This document shows, in pieces, positions 33,060 to 44,119 of a stretch of DNA of 64,000 bases. The stretch lies in NCBI GenBank assembly GCA_031308135.1, contig JAHLJT010009436.1, positions 158,220,099 to 158,284,098 on the forward strand, written 5' to 3'. Below the pieces are notes generated by a model that was given only the letters and a program-made list of their open reading frames with translations, was not told where the DNA came from and did no database searches. Within the stretch, counting starts at the first letter, position 1; every line of letters begins with the position of its first letter. The position numbers and the translations under genes were made by a program. This stretch comes from Acheta domesticus. Its lineage: Eukaryota > Arthropoda > Insecta > Orthoptera > Gryllidae.

Positions 33060-33895
33060 CCAGATATTTTTAATACCAGTTGATTAGTTGGGAAGTATAT
33101 TGATCAGTGTAATTTGCTCCCTTACATTTTTTGACCAAAGAAGAAAACTATGATAAGATAGATATTTATTCTCAATTACACGTTAGTATTTAATGTAATG
33201 TTTTATTAAATAGTTTCACACCAATATTTACAAAACACGACTAGACTAGTTTAGCAAGTATCAAGTTAGTTTACCCTTTTAAGTTTACACAGCTGCAAAA
33301 CCGTTCGGCTTCACATTCATAGCACGAAAGTTTCACCGATGGTCTAGGTTTGTTCAGTTCTACGGAAGGGCTGGTCTTCTGCGTTCAATTTCTCTCTCAC
33401 GTCCTCGATTCACATTTGAGGTAGAGGGAGATTTCTTTCGGCCAAAAGCCACAGCCTTGAACTATAAAGCGTCTCCGTAGCGCCTGACGGGAATGAGTGG
33501 GGATCTAGAACAGTTGACATCATTTAATGATCACAGGTGTTGTCATTGCGAACAATGTTATTTATTTCAACAAGAGCAGCTTTCAATGGATTAGCCATCA
33601 TCGTCAGTTTTCTAGTACAAGAAAAATAGCAAACAATTAATTAAACAATTAAAACAAAAGATAAAAACAAGAGATTAGCTTTAGGAATGGCAGATTACTA
33701 ATAATTTAAAAACAGAATTAACATTTTGTGAAATGAAACAAAGGGAAAGAAATAGGGGGTGTTAAAGCATTTTTATATTCCAGTAATTTGAATCTACGCA
33801 AGAAAAGTACAGTTGACATCACCTGACATTCCACGTCCCTCGTGGCGCTTGTGTGGAATGAATTTCCAGCAAACAACTTTTATGGTTCCTGGCTG
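33060..33895. other. AT-rich interval, nothing recognised
   Basis: No supported feature. AT-rich, with A-rich words at 33,620-33,680. Confidence 0.5.
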
Positions 33896-33904
33896 CCTTC
33901 TCCA

Positions 33905-34205
33905 AAGGCGAGATGCGTGGCCCGCCGGGCGCGGGGCTGCGACTGCTCAGCGGGCGCGCGGCTGGCACTGGGCGAACGGGCGGGCGGCGGCGGCGGCGGC
34001 GGCGGTGGCCGCGGGCGAGCGGCGGGCGGCGCCGTGCAGGCGCTCCGCGGAGGCGCCGGCGCCCTCGGCCGCGCGGGCGGCGCCGCGGCGCAGGCGCTCG
34101 CCCCACGCCTCCTTGTCCAGGTGCACCGTCACGTAGCTCGTCGACGATTTCCCGTCTGCGCACGCGCAGTCGCCATTAGGAGGCGCTTCCACAGCGCGCC
34201 ACAAA
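33905..34205 (-). other. CpG island with possible coding exon
   Basis: On the minus strand a frame starting at about 34,170 reads CADGKSSTSYVTVHLDKEAW before turning Ala/Arg-rich. The first 25 residues look like real protein. There is an acceptor-like GTGCGCAG at about 34,159, but its pyrimidine tract is poor. No donor or domain was found, so this is recorded as a CpG island with uncertain coding potential. Confidence 0.3.
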
Positions 34206-34261
34206 GAGGAAGGTTACAATACATTGAACAATATCAATCCTGTGAATAAACGAAAGTGATT

Positions 34262-34345
34262 ATGAGCAACGGTATAAGAGCGTCTTAGTGTATAGCGGGA
34301 GATCTGAGTTGGAATTCCCGGCTGAGGCAGTCAATTTTATGAACT
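34262..34345 (+). other. weak tRNA-like segment
   Basis: TATAAGAGCGTCTTAGTG followed 30 bp later by GAGTTGGAATTCCCGGCT resembles the A and B boxes of a tRNA-like SINE head. The match is loose (no GTTCGA core), and the downstream body does not match either SINE family here. Confidence 0.25.
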
Positions 34346-34803
34346 GTCAAAGCATCAAAATGTTACATTAAAAATAAAAAACATTTTGACGGTAATATTA
34401 AAATTTGACGGTAACTGACTGACAAGACACAACAAAAATGACACTCTTTGATCTCACTTTAAAAATTCGTTGCTCTTGACACACTCTTGATTGCAAAACA
34501 ATGAAACGACGATTGCTTTTGATAGATCAATTGCAATTCGTGCAACACACCTTTGCAAAGACCAAATGCCGGCAGATACGCGTTATTTCTGTTAATTTTA
34601 AGGATGAATTGATATTTAGTGTTTAAACAATGAAACAGGTTAATAACATGTGACAACCTTTAGTCAACTACTTTTCATGTAAATACGAAATCGTGAAATT
34701 TGGTTCATTGACACGACTTTTTTATCGAAAACTTGGATCGTTTTAAAGATAAAGACTATTGTTTTCTCTACTAATCTATCTATGAAACTCGGGTAACACT
34801 TAC

Positions 34804-34880
34804 CCCGATATTTTTATCCTTGTTTAAGTTGTTGATTTCAGAGATCGTGAGACCAGTATCTAATTCTTTGATATCGATCT
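34804..34880 (-). CDS. weak candidate exon with GTAAGTG donor
   Basis: Minus-strand segment reading EIDIKELDTGLTISEINN and onwards for 26 codons, directly followed by GGG|GTAAGTG (exon end 34,804). It is bounded upstream by a stop at about 34,884 and a weak AG (34,881-34,882). The peptide is hydrophilic and protein-like, but the acceptor has little pyrimidine tract. No family is recognised. Confidence 0.18.
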
Positions 34881-34884
34881 CTTA

Positions 34885-35737
34885 AATATGACCGTTCACC
34901 ACCTGGTCTACGTACTACGAGACAGTATTGAATGCAGGAAAACGGCAAGAAATGGCAGGAAAAACGCGCACTAAAAGCGTTTGCAATTGATGAAAGTTTC
35001 AACGCTAAAAGAATTAAACACGTTCCTAATGTTAAGACCTAAAATATTCTTAATTGCAAAAGAACAGTTAATAGACTAAAAATATGATAAATCGAAACGG
35101 ATTGGAAATAATATAATATAGTGGAAAATCATGCAATTAAAACGCAGGAGTTTAAAGCCTAATCCTTTCACTTCTCTGGGTATTTATTTACCTTATTAAT
35201 CTATTGACACAGGGAAAGGTATGCATTCTGTCTATAGCGAGGATCTATCTTCTGCCTAGTCTCGCCTGGCGTGGCCTGCTGTGCTTTCCCCAGCTCTGAC
35301 CTAGCCTAGTCAAACCCACCCCGCTTCTTGCCACCGTCCACGCTCTGTGCTTCCTTGCCTGGCCACGATACTACGCGCCTTACCGCCAGGTTGTGGGGAT
35401 GTCGAAATTAAAAAACGGGAGGGAGAGAAGATTTTTTCATCATATTTTCAGTGTTTATTTAACGTACACAAAAATGTAACTTCACGTGCATACATACGAG
35501 GCTTCCGCTTTCAAATAACACCTTATATGCTGCGATTGACTAAATAGTTTATCCGGAAAAGAGATTGTAATATATTTCATTAATGAGATAGAAATAATAT
35601 ATATGATTAAAGAAACAATCACAACAGAAGCAGCATTTACGATCCTTTTTAGTTAAATTTCGCGGACCCTCTTCTTGAGGATGACACTACCAGTCGTTTG
35701 CCTGGTAGTACCATCCTTATAGTCAAAATTCCGTTGA
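34885..35737. other. AT-rich interval, nothing recognised
   Basis: No supported feature apart from a mildly GC-rich patch at 35,255-35,410 without tandem units. Confidence 0.5.
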
Positions 35738-35929
35738 CTGGAACCCAGAGGCATATCTAGGTATGTGGGTGCCCATGGCAAGCATAGAATTTGCGTTCCT
35801 GAAGGATACTTCAAATTAGGGCTTTTGTTATTTGTTTTAGCAGGGAATAGTCTAAATAGCGCCCTTGTTAGAGGCGCCCACGGCTCGTGTCTTGTCTGCT
35901 CGTGTCGTAGATACGCCTCTGCTAGGACC
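35738..35929. mobile_element. hAT-type MITE with 8-bp duplication
   Basis: Element 35,746-35,921 (176 bp) begins CAGAGGCATATCTAGG and ends TCGTAGATACGCCTCTG. The terminal inverted repeats agree at 14 of 16 positions. The 8-bp flanks CTGGAACC and CTAGGACC match at 6 of 8, consistent with an aged hAT target duplication. The CAGAGGC-type terminus is common in hAT elements. A longer subterminal match (GGGTGCCCATGG versus CCGTGGGCGCC) is also present. There is no coding capacity. Confidence 0.78.
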
Positions 35930-36214
35930 ACAGAAGGCGAAACGCCTGTGACATACGGTCATATTTTTTATAAAACGTTTTATGTACATAAAATATTTTT
36001 TAAAACGTTTCATAAAACACGTGTGCTGTACGCGATAATTTTTCTGTTCTGTTTGTTCCGATGCCTTTCAGGAATACGATTACTTGTTCTAACGGTAGTG
36101 TTCTCTCGTCTTGCATAACGATTATAATACTAAGTTAGAATACACCTGATACTCATCTGGAAGTGCACTTCACTCGAACATAGCCAACAACTTCCCTCAT
36201 TTCAATGCTCGTTT

Positions 36215-36775
36215 ACTGGCTGATATCTCGGAACCAGCATTATTGCTGTCTCTACAGCGACTCAGACCGGGAAGCCTTAGCGTTTGAGTCCAGACGCTGG
36301 CGTATTCTCGCCACGAGCTAAATAGCTAGGTTGAATTCAGTCGCTGTCTAGTGGAGAATTCTATCGGCCGGCAACTGTGATTGGCAGTACTCTGTGATTT
36401 CTCTGATCAGTCAAATGCCGGAGTAGTGTCCTATGAAACGGGGCACGTACCACGCGTGATCTTTCCTTCCCCTTCCTTCTCCTAACCTCCTTTTCCTCTC
36501 TCTCACCACACACCCCGACACACTTACACTACGCTACCACACATGCCGGGAGGCCAGTGGGAAGCTTAGAACTTCGTGTCCCGGCAGGGGCGGTGCCCCA
36601 CGGACGGAAGACACTTGATGGCGGAATACCCCGCAATCCGACGTGAAGATCGGCGACGGATCGTACCTCCCGTACGGGGAGAAATCACCACCTCTCGGTA
36701 TAAAACATTCGCCGCACTAACGAGACTAATAACCGTGTTAGTTGTCAATCCCGAAAAGAATCAATCAATCGATGA
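36215..36775 (+). mobile_element. SINE family 2, diverged full-length copy
   Basis: Degenerate B box (GCGTTTGAGTCCAGACG, about 36,271-36,287), then CGCCACGAGCTAAATAGCTAGG, AATGCCGGAGTAGTGTCC, CTTAGAACTTCGTGTCCCGG, GGTGCCCCACGGACGG and the terminal ATCAATCAATCGATGA. Order and spacing match the 21.27 and 24.0 kb copies. Confidence 0.8.
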
Positions 36776-36947
36776 TCGTTCGGACTATTACTCTTTCGAG
36801 AAATCTAACCTATGTTCGGGCGCAAATATGGCGTCATCTGTTGTTTGAGCTTCGCGGTTCATTGTTCTCGTCTGCATGAGCGAAAGCTGATTGGTTGTTG
36901 CGGAAAATTATTTCATGAAAATAGGACGTTTTATGCCATAATTTTGT

Positions 36948-37673
36948 TCATAAAAGTGGAAATTTTACCGTGTAGAGGCAAAATGTCCTAAATTGTAAGT
37001 TGTGTGAGACGGTTTGGAAACTGGTCGTATGTGGACCTGGGAGCGGCGGGAGGCGGCGCGCCTGCTCCGCCATGTCGAGGTAGGGCTGTCGCTCCTCGGC
37101 GCTGAGCCCGCGCCACAGGGCGGGCGCGCGGCGCGCGATCTCGCGCGGCGACTGGCCCGGCAGGCGCGCGCGGATGCCCTCCATGAAGTTGAAGAAGGCG
37201 CTGCGCTTGGGCCGGCCCAGCGCCGCCCCCGCGCCTCCGCCTGCGCCCCCGCCCCGCCCGAAGCGGCCACGCCCCGCGCCACCTCCCTCCTCGCCCTCCG
37301 CGCCCTCGCCCTCCACCACCACCTTCCCCTCGCTCTTGGACTTGGCCGCGCCGGACTTGCTCTCGCCTCTGACCCGGCCCTGGCCCTGGCCCTTCGCCTC
37401 GCTCGCACTCGCGACGCTGCCCTTGCCCTCGCCCTCCACGTCTCCAGGAGCCACATTCTTGATTGTGTCCTCGGCTTCGCCCTCCGTCTTGGCTTTGGTG
37501 CCGGGATCCTCCTCGTGGGCGCTGGCGGCTTCGTCCCTCCTGGCTCTGGCGGAGCGCCTGGCCTCGCCCCTGGCCTCGCCAGCGCCCTCGCCCCCGCCGC
37601 CCCTCCGCCTTCGCCGACCTCCCCGCCATGCTCTCCGCTCCTCAGTCCACGAGGCCGCTCTCAGGCTCCTCAA
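36948..37673 (-). CDS. HMG-box protein exon (sperm-chromatin-like)
   Basis: A minus-strand frame, open to 37,694, follows a plausible acceptor (GGTCTGTTCTGTTGTGCAG, ending at 37,674). The encoded chain starts Arg/Gly-rich. It then has a long low-complexity linker rich in Glu, Lys, Gly and Ser. It ends in an HMG-box at about 37,214-37,053 (basic RPKRSAFFNFM start, core aromatic pattern F-F-N-F, W, Y, and GLSAEERQPYLDMAEQARR). HMG boxes bend DNA. This compact form after a disordered basic/acidic tail resembles insect protamine-like/MST-type HMG proteins, though other HMG proteins are possible. The third helix is short, so the exon probably ends at CCCAG|GTCC (37,037), with the rest in a downstream exon. 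The frame otherwise reads on to a stop at 36,948. CpG-rich, unlike its flanks. Confidence 0.7.
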   Translation of the reverse strand: MRSLRAASWTEERRAWRGGRRRRRGGGGEGAGEARGEARRSARARRDEAASAHEEDPGTKAKTEGEAEDTIKNVAPGDVEGEGKGSVASASEAKGQGQGRVRGESKSGAAKSKSEGKVVVEGEGAEGEEGGGAGRGRFGRGGGAGGGAGAALGRPKRSAFFNFMEGIRARLPGQSPREIARRAPALWRGLSAEERQPYLDMAEQARRLPPLPGPHTTSFQTVSHNLQFRTFCLYTVKFPLL

Positions 37674-37699
37674 CTGCACAACAGAACAGACCAATTACG

Positions 37700-39177
37700 C
37701 GGAAGGGACAGCACTAAAGAGTACTAAAAAACAAGCAAATTCGTATTTAATGAGGGACGTTCACAACTCCTCTGTTGTGTATTCTCACAATGGCAAAACA
37801 TCGATTATATCGCATCGACGGAAACGTATTAATTTTTCAGTCAGTAAATTTAAAGGGTTATTTTGAACGTATAATTATTATTATTAAATGATGTCAAACA
37901 ATAGATATCATCTAGAAAGACAAATTTCTTGGAGCTCTTCAATCTGCTCTCTAAATTAAGACTTACTTATTTTAGAGTTTATATTTTCTACCAACGTGGC
38001 ATCATGTCTGTAACTTCATGCGAAAATGTAACTTGCTAAACCTAAAAGCTCTGCGTCCACGCTTTGTACTGTCATATTTCATTCTGAATATTTACATTCC
38101 CTCAAAAAGTGTGTGTCAATTATAGTAATGATTATTAAATAACAAGTTTATTTAATAAGTATTTGCCTAATATCAGCTGATAATATTATTACTCTCTTGA
38201 AATACAAATTTCTTTTCTGAACTCTTTTGTATCGTTATAGCATAACAAAGGTATTATGCAAATTTAACAAAATATTTTGTAATTGAAAACAGTTATATTT
38301 TCTGCCATATTAGTTGTCAAATAATGTTCAGAATACTCTGGTCTTGAAAAGTAGAGGTAAAAAACGTTGTTTACTAAAAATAAACATTTCTTTTTCGATA
38401 AAATGGACGTAATAAATCGATTATTCTTTGTAGGAATACTCCAATAAACAGTACCTGGAGGGCCGAATGCATGTAGTTGTGTACCAGGAAAAATAGACTA
38501 CTCTGTGTATAACCTGTACATACCTTTTCCTGGGTACTTACAATATTTTACGTTGTACTTGAAATATGGTTTTTCTATTATCGATACAGATTGAGAGTGT
38601 TTCCCTACAATCGGCAACACGTTCTTCCAACACAAAGTGTCCTTGTCAAATCTTACCGTGCACTATCCGCCCGCGTTTCCATGCGTCGATCGAGAATTGG
38701 ATTACGTCTTTCAAAACGTCAAATATGACGAGGACCAGCGCGAGCATGGCAGTGAAGTGATACGATGAGTGACAATGTTCGAAACAACAGAATGCAACTT
38801 GATACGCAAACACTTGCAAACACTTTGCCAATTTTGTGAATGAATGTATCCAAAATGGTTTTCTAATGGTTAACTTGCATGAAACGTTACATGTCTTTTG
38901 TTTTTGCCGATTTTCACTTATTAATACTTGCTCACTTTACCAACGTTTGCCAACGAATAAGAGACCACAATTGTTTACTTCAAGTCACTGCCTTTTATAT
39001 CGCCGCAACCTGTGCATGCCTGAGTAGGAAGCAACAGTGGAAGAGAAAACCTTTTGTACTATTGTTTTATTTCCACATGGCCCAACTACGTAAGTAATCA
39101 ATACATTTTTAAACGGCAGCTTCTATATTTTCGTGTAGTTTTGTCACTATTTTCGCAATAATATACTGATGTCATAT
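37700..39177. other. AT-rich interval with weak open segments
   Basis: Possible intron or 5' region of the HMG-box gene. GTACCAGGAAAAA (38,481) and TTTTCCTGGGTAC (38,525) form an imperfect inverted repeat. On the plus strand 38,595-38,765 is open for 57 codons without an ATG, with a protein-like peptide (for example LTVHYPPAFPCVDRELDYVF). A donor-like CTAC|GTAAGTAATC occurs at 39,090. None is strong enough to call. Confidence 0.4.
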
Positions 39178-39375
39178 GCCGGCATGGATAGCCTTGGTCG
39201 CTTAGGTTGAAAGGCCGTAGTTCCCTCGCCTCGAAGTGTCACGGGTTTTAATCCCGACTAGGGCATGAATGTTTGTGCATGTTTGTGTTCTTTTTACATT
39301 CCCCCTACAGTAAAAACAATCACAGTGGTCGCTACATGACCCAGTTGTTAAAAAACGGCCTAAAAAATATATATC
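39178..39375 (+). mobile_element. tRNA-derived SINE, family 1, copy 2
   Basis: Starts GCCGGCATGGATAGCCTTGG and has a B-box-like CGGGTTTTAATCCCG (about 39,241-39,255). It continues with TGTTTGTGCATG, ACATTCCCCCTACAG, GTCGCTACATGACC and GTTGTTAAAAAACGGCC, as in the 8.55 kb copy. The A-rich end lies at 39,361-39,370. Confidence 0.8.
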
Positions 39376-39428
39376 CAAACGCACACCAATAATACAAATT
39401 AACTGTTTTCCTCGCCGATTATAGAGCT

Positions 39429-39600
39429 TTTTACTTTCTTGCTACAGGGTAGAGAGACAGTTACGTAATACGCTGCGAAAAAACGGCGAACTTTCGGCAG
39501 AAAAACTCTTATTACAGGGTTCAGGTAACGAATTAGTGGACAAATCAGTTGCTAAATTTAGACAAAAAATCCTCTAACACGTATAGGTGTACCACCAAGA
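39429..39600 (+). mobile_element. dispersed repeat family A, left-end fragment
   Basis: GCTTTTTACTTTCTTGCTAC, GTTACGTAATACGCTGCG, AAAACGGCGAACTTTCGGC, GTGGACAAATCAGTTGCTAA and AAATCCTCTAACACGTA match the left ~170 bp of the 27.9 kb copy. The right part is absent. Confidence 0.75.
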
Positions 39601-39984
39601 AACCATAATGAATATCGACTTGGCATGAAGTGCATTAGTCTCAAAGAAAACGGAAGAAGGAAAATAGGTGCGCTAGGTAGGTGAGTTAGAAAGATGGACG
39701 GTTTATTCTCATTTCTCATAAATTTGATTTTTTTTCGACTAAAGCTGTTTTCCCAAAAACCTTTCAATTTTTCTTCTTCCCCGTTTACCTCGTTATGAAT
39801 GTATACCCAACATGATTTTCTCCAACATTTCTTCCAGTCATACTTTCTTTTTGCAAGATATTGCTTCATTCCTAAAAGAAATGTTCCATGTTCACCCGAA
39901 ATGGCTAATTTTCGAGACAGTTTAGTGCCCTTTGTTAATTTCCACGCAGCAGTTTCCGTCGTGAGCCATCAGCTGTGCGTGCGC

Positions 39985-40450
39985 CGTGAAGCGCTCGTGG
40001 GCGGTGCGTGGGCGAAGGGCGCGCGTAGTCGTGCGGGGGCGGCCCTTACGTCCGCTGCGAGGCTGCGGGGGCGGCGACGCGACGCGCAACCCAATTCCCG
40101 CTATCATCACCGCAGAGCGCGCTCGCGTCTTTGTGCGCACCTCCGGGTTTATCTGCAGCTGCGGCCAATGCCGCCGCCCGTCACCGCCCACGCCCCCCGC
40201 CGCCCCCACCCCGCTTCGGCTACCGCCACCGCCTCCACCATTGCCAGGCCGCTGTCTGCCTTTGGCCCCGCCGCCATTACCACCCTCCGCCGACCCGCTA
40301 TCGCCGCCGCCGCCGCCACTGCTCCCACAACAACTAAATCGTTTCACCCACACAGTTTCCACACCTTCCCTCCTCTCATTAATAACATCGTGTGTTGGCG
40401 CCACCGCCACCGGCCTCCACGTCCTCTGCCCACCCTGCCGCTCTGGCGCG
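39985..40450. other. CpG island, no supported gene
   Basis: CpG-rich, with CCGCC and CCACC triplet-rich segments at 40,170-40,320. Frames are open on three registers. The minus-strand frame is Gly-rich and the plus-strand frames Pro/His-rich, both reflecting composition. Confidence 0.45.
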
Positions 40451-42505
40451 TTTATCACAGCCTGCACGTCATTTCATCTCACCTCGTCTCTTTCAACAAC
40501 CTCCACATCTTTGTCCCTGATTTTCAGGGCTTCCCCTGTCCTCGGATTCGAGACGTCTCAGCTCAGTCACTCCTCCGTGCACTGCTTTCTCTTCCTGTGC
40601 CTCCCGCGCAATCTACAGCCCGGTGAACGTCGATGGTCTACTTGCAAAACCGCGTAAGTCTGAAATCGACGAAATGGAGTTTTGTTACCGTTCGATTCAT
40701 CTGGCTGTCTGGCACACACCGACAAACCCTCAGAAGGCAAAACCGCATTGTAGTGCCCTTAATCAGCTATTGAAAGTACTCAATGATTCACTGACTTATG
40801 GGGTCACAAATCAGTGTTTTGGCTCTCCCTACAAAATTACTGGAAACATATATACTAGGTTTTGCAAGTAGGCCATCGACTTGCTGCCTTCCCCACTCCC
40901 CGCCTTGCTGATCGGCTCACTCACTCACCCATCCCAGCCATCGTCACCCCTGCTTCCGCCACCATGCTCTCAACACAATAATTTCTTTTTTTCGACAATA
41001 AAAATTTCTTTTTTAGTGTCAATATAATTTTTATATAACGTAATATATGACATATGTCATGCGTACGCAGAATAAGAAAGAGAATTGAAGTGCAAGACAG
41101 TGTTGTGAAGTGGAGTGCAGGTTAGATGGAAAGTCACGGGTTTAATAGTTTAGAATATCACTATAAGGTGGTCATAAACATTTATTTATTGCTATTATTA
41201 TTTTTACTGTTATTATTATTATTTCTGCAATGCATTTTAAAGAGAAAATCATGATTTATTATGCCTTACTTTTTCTCATGTATTAAACATATTAATATTT
41301 TAAATTCGTTTCGCCGCGTGGCTAGTTCTTTCTCTTTATATTAAAAATATATTTTTCTGCCCGATTATGTATTTAATTATCCACTTTTGATTTTTCTACA
41401 CACCAACTCCCTTGTACATATATTTCTATAAAATACTGACACGTTTCTTTCTTTATTTTATTCACTAAAACATTTTATACGTCCTGTCCGCTGCTAGTTT
41501 GTCTCCCAATCTTGTCACTTTTCCTGTTACAAGCACAAATATTTATTTTATGTTTTTTGCCGTTTTGAGATGATCAGAAATGACTCATATCACTATCTAC
41601 TATCGTATGTCAATGATGTAGTATATATAAATCGATGTAATATATAAAAAAGTATTTGATTCATTTAATTAACACATTTTTTCAAATGTTACGTACACAG
41701 TAAGTGTGGATCTTCCTACAACTATTTATCAATTTATAAGCATTTCTCTCACTTAAACGAACTTGAAATCTTCTAGCACAGTTTCGTAATAAAAAACGCA
41801 CCGCGTGTTTGAAACGAAACATTTTTATTATTCTTTTCTTCATCTGAGAAGACGTAACGATAAAAAATATACAAATAACTTTTAAATTGAAAGTACTTTC
41901 TCTAATTAGATAGGATTGCTAATCTTTACTTCTTTCTAGATTAAACTTACGACGCCTGTTAAGTTTAATTTTCACAGAGCAGCCCAATGTAATAAATGCG
42001 AAAACTCTGCTAATATCTCTGCCGGATACAGAACTCTCCTACAAATGATGTTCTACATTCATTTATTTTAATTTAAAGATTTTCAATTCAGGCACGGTCA
42101 TATCTCTTCGCTAACGTCTTCCCTCTTCCTCTCCCCATTACACGTCCCCTCCTTCCTTCCACAATATCTGTTTTCCATTCAGTCAAGATCTTCAATCTTT
42201 TCCCCCTTCCTTCCAGAACCCATAACCGTTGCCTTCACTGTCCCGCTTATCACTCTATTTCCCTCTTGTATGCACACTCCGTTCCCGGATCTCTTCTGCA
42301 GTGCACCGCACAATATATTTTCTATTTATCTACAGTTCCTTTTGGTGAATTGAAAGTTACAGTTTGCGCTTAGTTAACATTCAGCAGTCAAATGAAACTA
42401 CTTGTTGAAACAGTTTTATGAGAAACTAGCAGAACAAACAGGGAGTTGCCTGGACATTTATTCACAACAATGTTGTGCCGCTTACAAAGCAGTTCGTCCA
42501 CTCAA
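40451..42505. other. AT-rich interval, nothing recognised
   Basis: AT-rich with many homopolymeric T runs. A C/T-rich strip is present at about 42,110-42,300. No gene or element is recognised. Confidence 0.55.
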
Positions 42506-43188
42506 CTCCGCTACGCTCGACTCCGCTACGCTCGACTCCGCTACGCTCGACTCCGCTACGCTCGGACTCCGCTACGCTCGACCTCCGTTACGCTCGACTC
42601 CGCTACGCTCGACTCCGCTACGCTCGACTCCGCTACGTTCGACTCCGTTACGCTCGACTTCCGCTACGCTCGACTCCGCTACGCTCGACTCCGCTACGCT
42701 CGACTCCGCTACGCTCGACTCCGCTACGCTCGACTCCGCTACGCTCGACTCCGCTACGCTCGACTCCGCTACGCTCGACTCCGCTACGCTCGACTCCGCT
42801 ACGCTCGACTCCGCTACGCTCGACTCCGCTACGTTCGACTCCGCTACGTTCGACTCCGCTACGCTCGACTCCGTTACGCTCGACTCCGTTACGCTCGACT
42901 CCGTTACGCTTCGACTCCGTTACGCTCGACTCCGCTACGCTCGACTCCGTTACGCTCGACTCCGCTACGCTCGACTCCGTTACGCTCGACTCCGCTACGC
43001 TCGACTCCGTTACGCTCGACTCCGCTACGCTCGACTCCGTTACGCTCGACTCCGCTACGCTCGACTCCGTTACGCTCGACTCCGCTACGCTCGACTCCGT
43101 TACGCTCGACTCCGCTACGCTCGACTCCGTTACGCTCGACTCCGCTACGCTCGACTCCGTTACGCTCGACTCCGCTACGCTCGACTCC
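42506..43188. repeat. 15-bp satellite with 30-bp higher-order section
   Basis: About 45 copies of CTCCGCTACGCTCGA. The first half (to about 42,830) is nearly homogeneous, with one-base insertions near 42,565, 42,582 and 42,660. From about 42,915 the array alternates strictly between CTCCGTTACGCTCGA and CTCCGCTACGCTCGA, a 30-bp two-variant unit repeated about nine times. Since 15 is a multiple of three and no stop occurs, three plus-strand frames are open for up to 363 codons (LRYAR, TPLRS, DSATL periodic). They are not considered genes. Confidence 0.95.
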
Positions 43189-44119
43189 TTTCATTTACTT
43201 TACGGTGGAATTAATTATTATTTATTATTTTTCATTTCGGTGTGACACTGTACTAGAAATCAAGATAGATTTTATTCTTGCAGAGAGAGCGGCGCCTAAC
43301 CATCGCGCTCAAGTGTATTGTGGCTCTGAGCGAACCTTGGATGCCGAGGGGCATGGGGGTAGAGGGGATCAGAGAGAACTGAACCCTTTAAACACGCAGG
43401 TGGGCTTTGTGCTTGTCAGATCGTGGCTCTTCGCTGTTCTCCATCCCACTCCAATTATGGAAACCTTTTCCTTCACGTTGACCAGGGTGGAACGGGAAAG
43501 CGAAATCCTCAGAAACAGGGGTCCAATCATTGATTGACGCTTTGCATATGGTTCAGAGTTCATTACAGTTTGGTAGGCATGCACACTGAAAACGTCAATA
43601 ACGGTTGGATTTATGCAGAATGACCCAATAAAATAAAAATAATATATTTTTATGAAAATATAGGTACTTTGTCTTTATTTTAATCATCTTCTGTTAAGCT
43701 CTGTTGGTTAGAGAAAATGGGTATTTTGTGAGGTTCCGCTTTAAAGGACGAGTTGTGAAATGGCATGTACTAAGAAAGAGTTTCTTTAAAAAGAATTGTG
43801 AATAGACCCCCTTTTGGTACCGAGAAGATTCACAGCGAACTGAAAACAAACCAATTACAAGCAAAATGCTGCAACTCCCAACGATACCACTTTACCTGGC
43901 AACAGACTGGAGGCTCCGATGTCGGCATAAACTTGTGTTTCTTCCCCTAATGTTGCTATGTAATGTACAGACTTTATGCTGGTAATACTGAACATATTAC
44001 TGAACCTATATATATATCATACCTATATATATATATAGATATATATATATAAAAAATAAGAGTTACACCACTTGGGCTTTAAAGGTCTTATTTCTGATGG
44101 ATCAAAAGCTATGATAATA
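43189..44119. other. Interval with (TA)n microsatellite
   Basis: A dinucleotide (TA)n stretch lies at 44,011-44,052 with single interruptions. No coding feature is supported. Confidence 0.6.

Noticed and set aside
42506..43188. CRISPR-like array
   Set aside because: No spacers. Contiguous tandem repeats in a eukaryotic sequence.
42402..43537. Three parallel 256-363 codon frames with LRYAR, TPLRS or DSATL periodicity
   Set aside because: Direct consequence of a 15-bp satellite without stop codons. There is no start, splice or codon-bias evidence. Not an antifreeze or silk-like gene.
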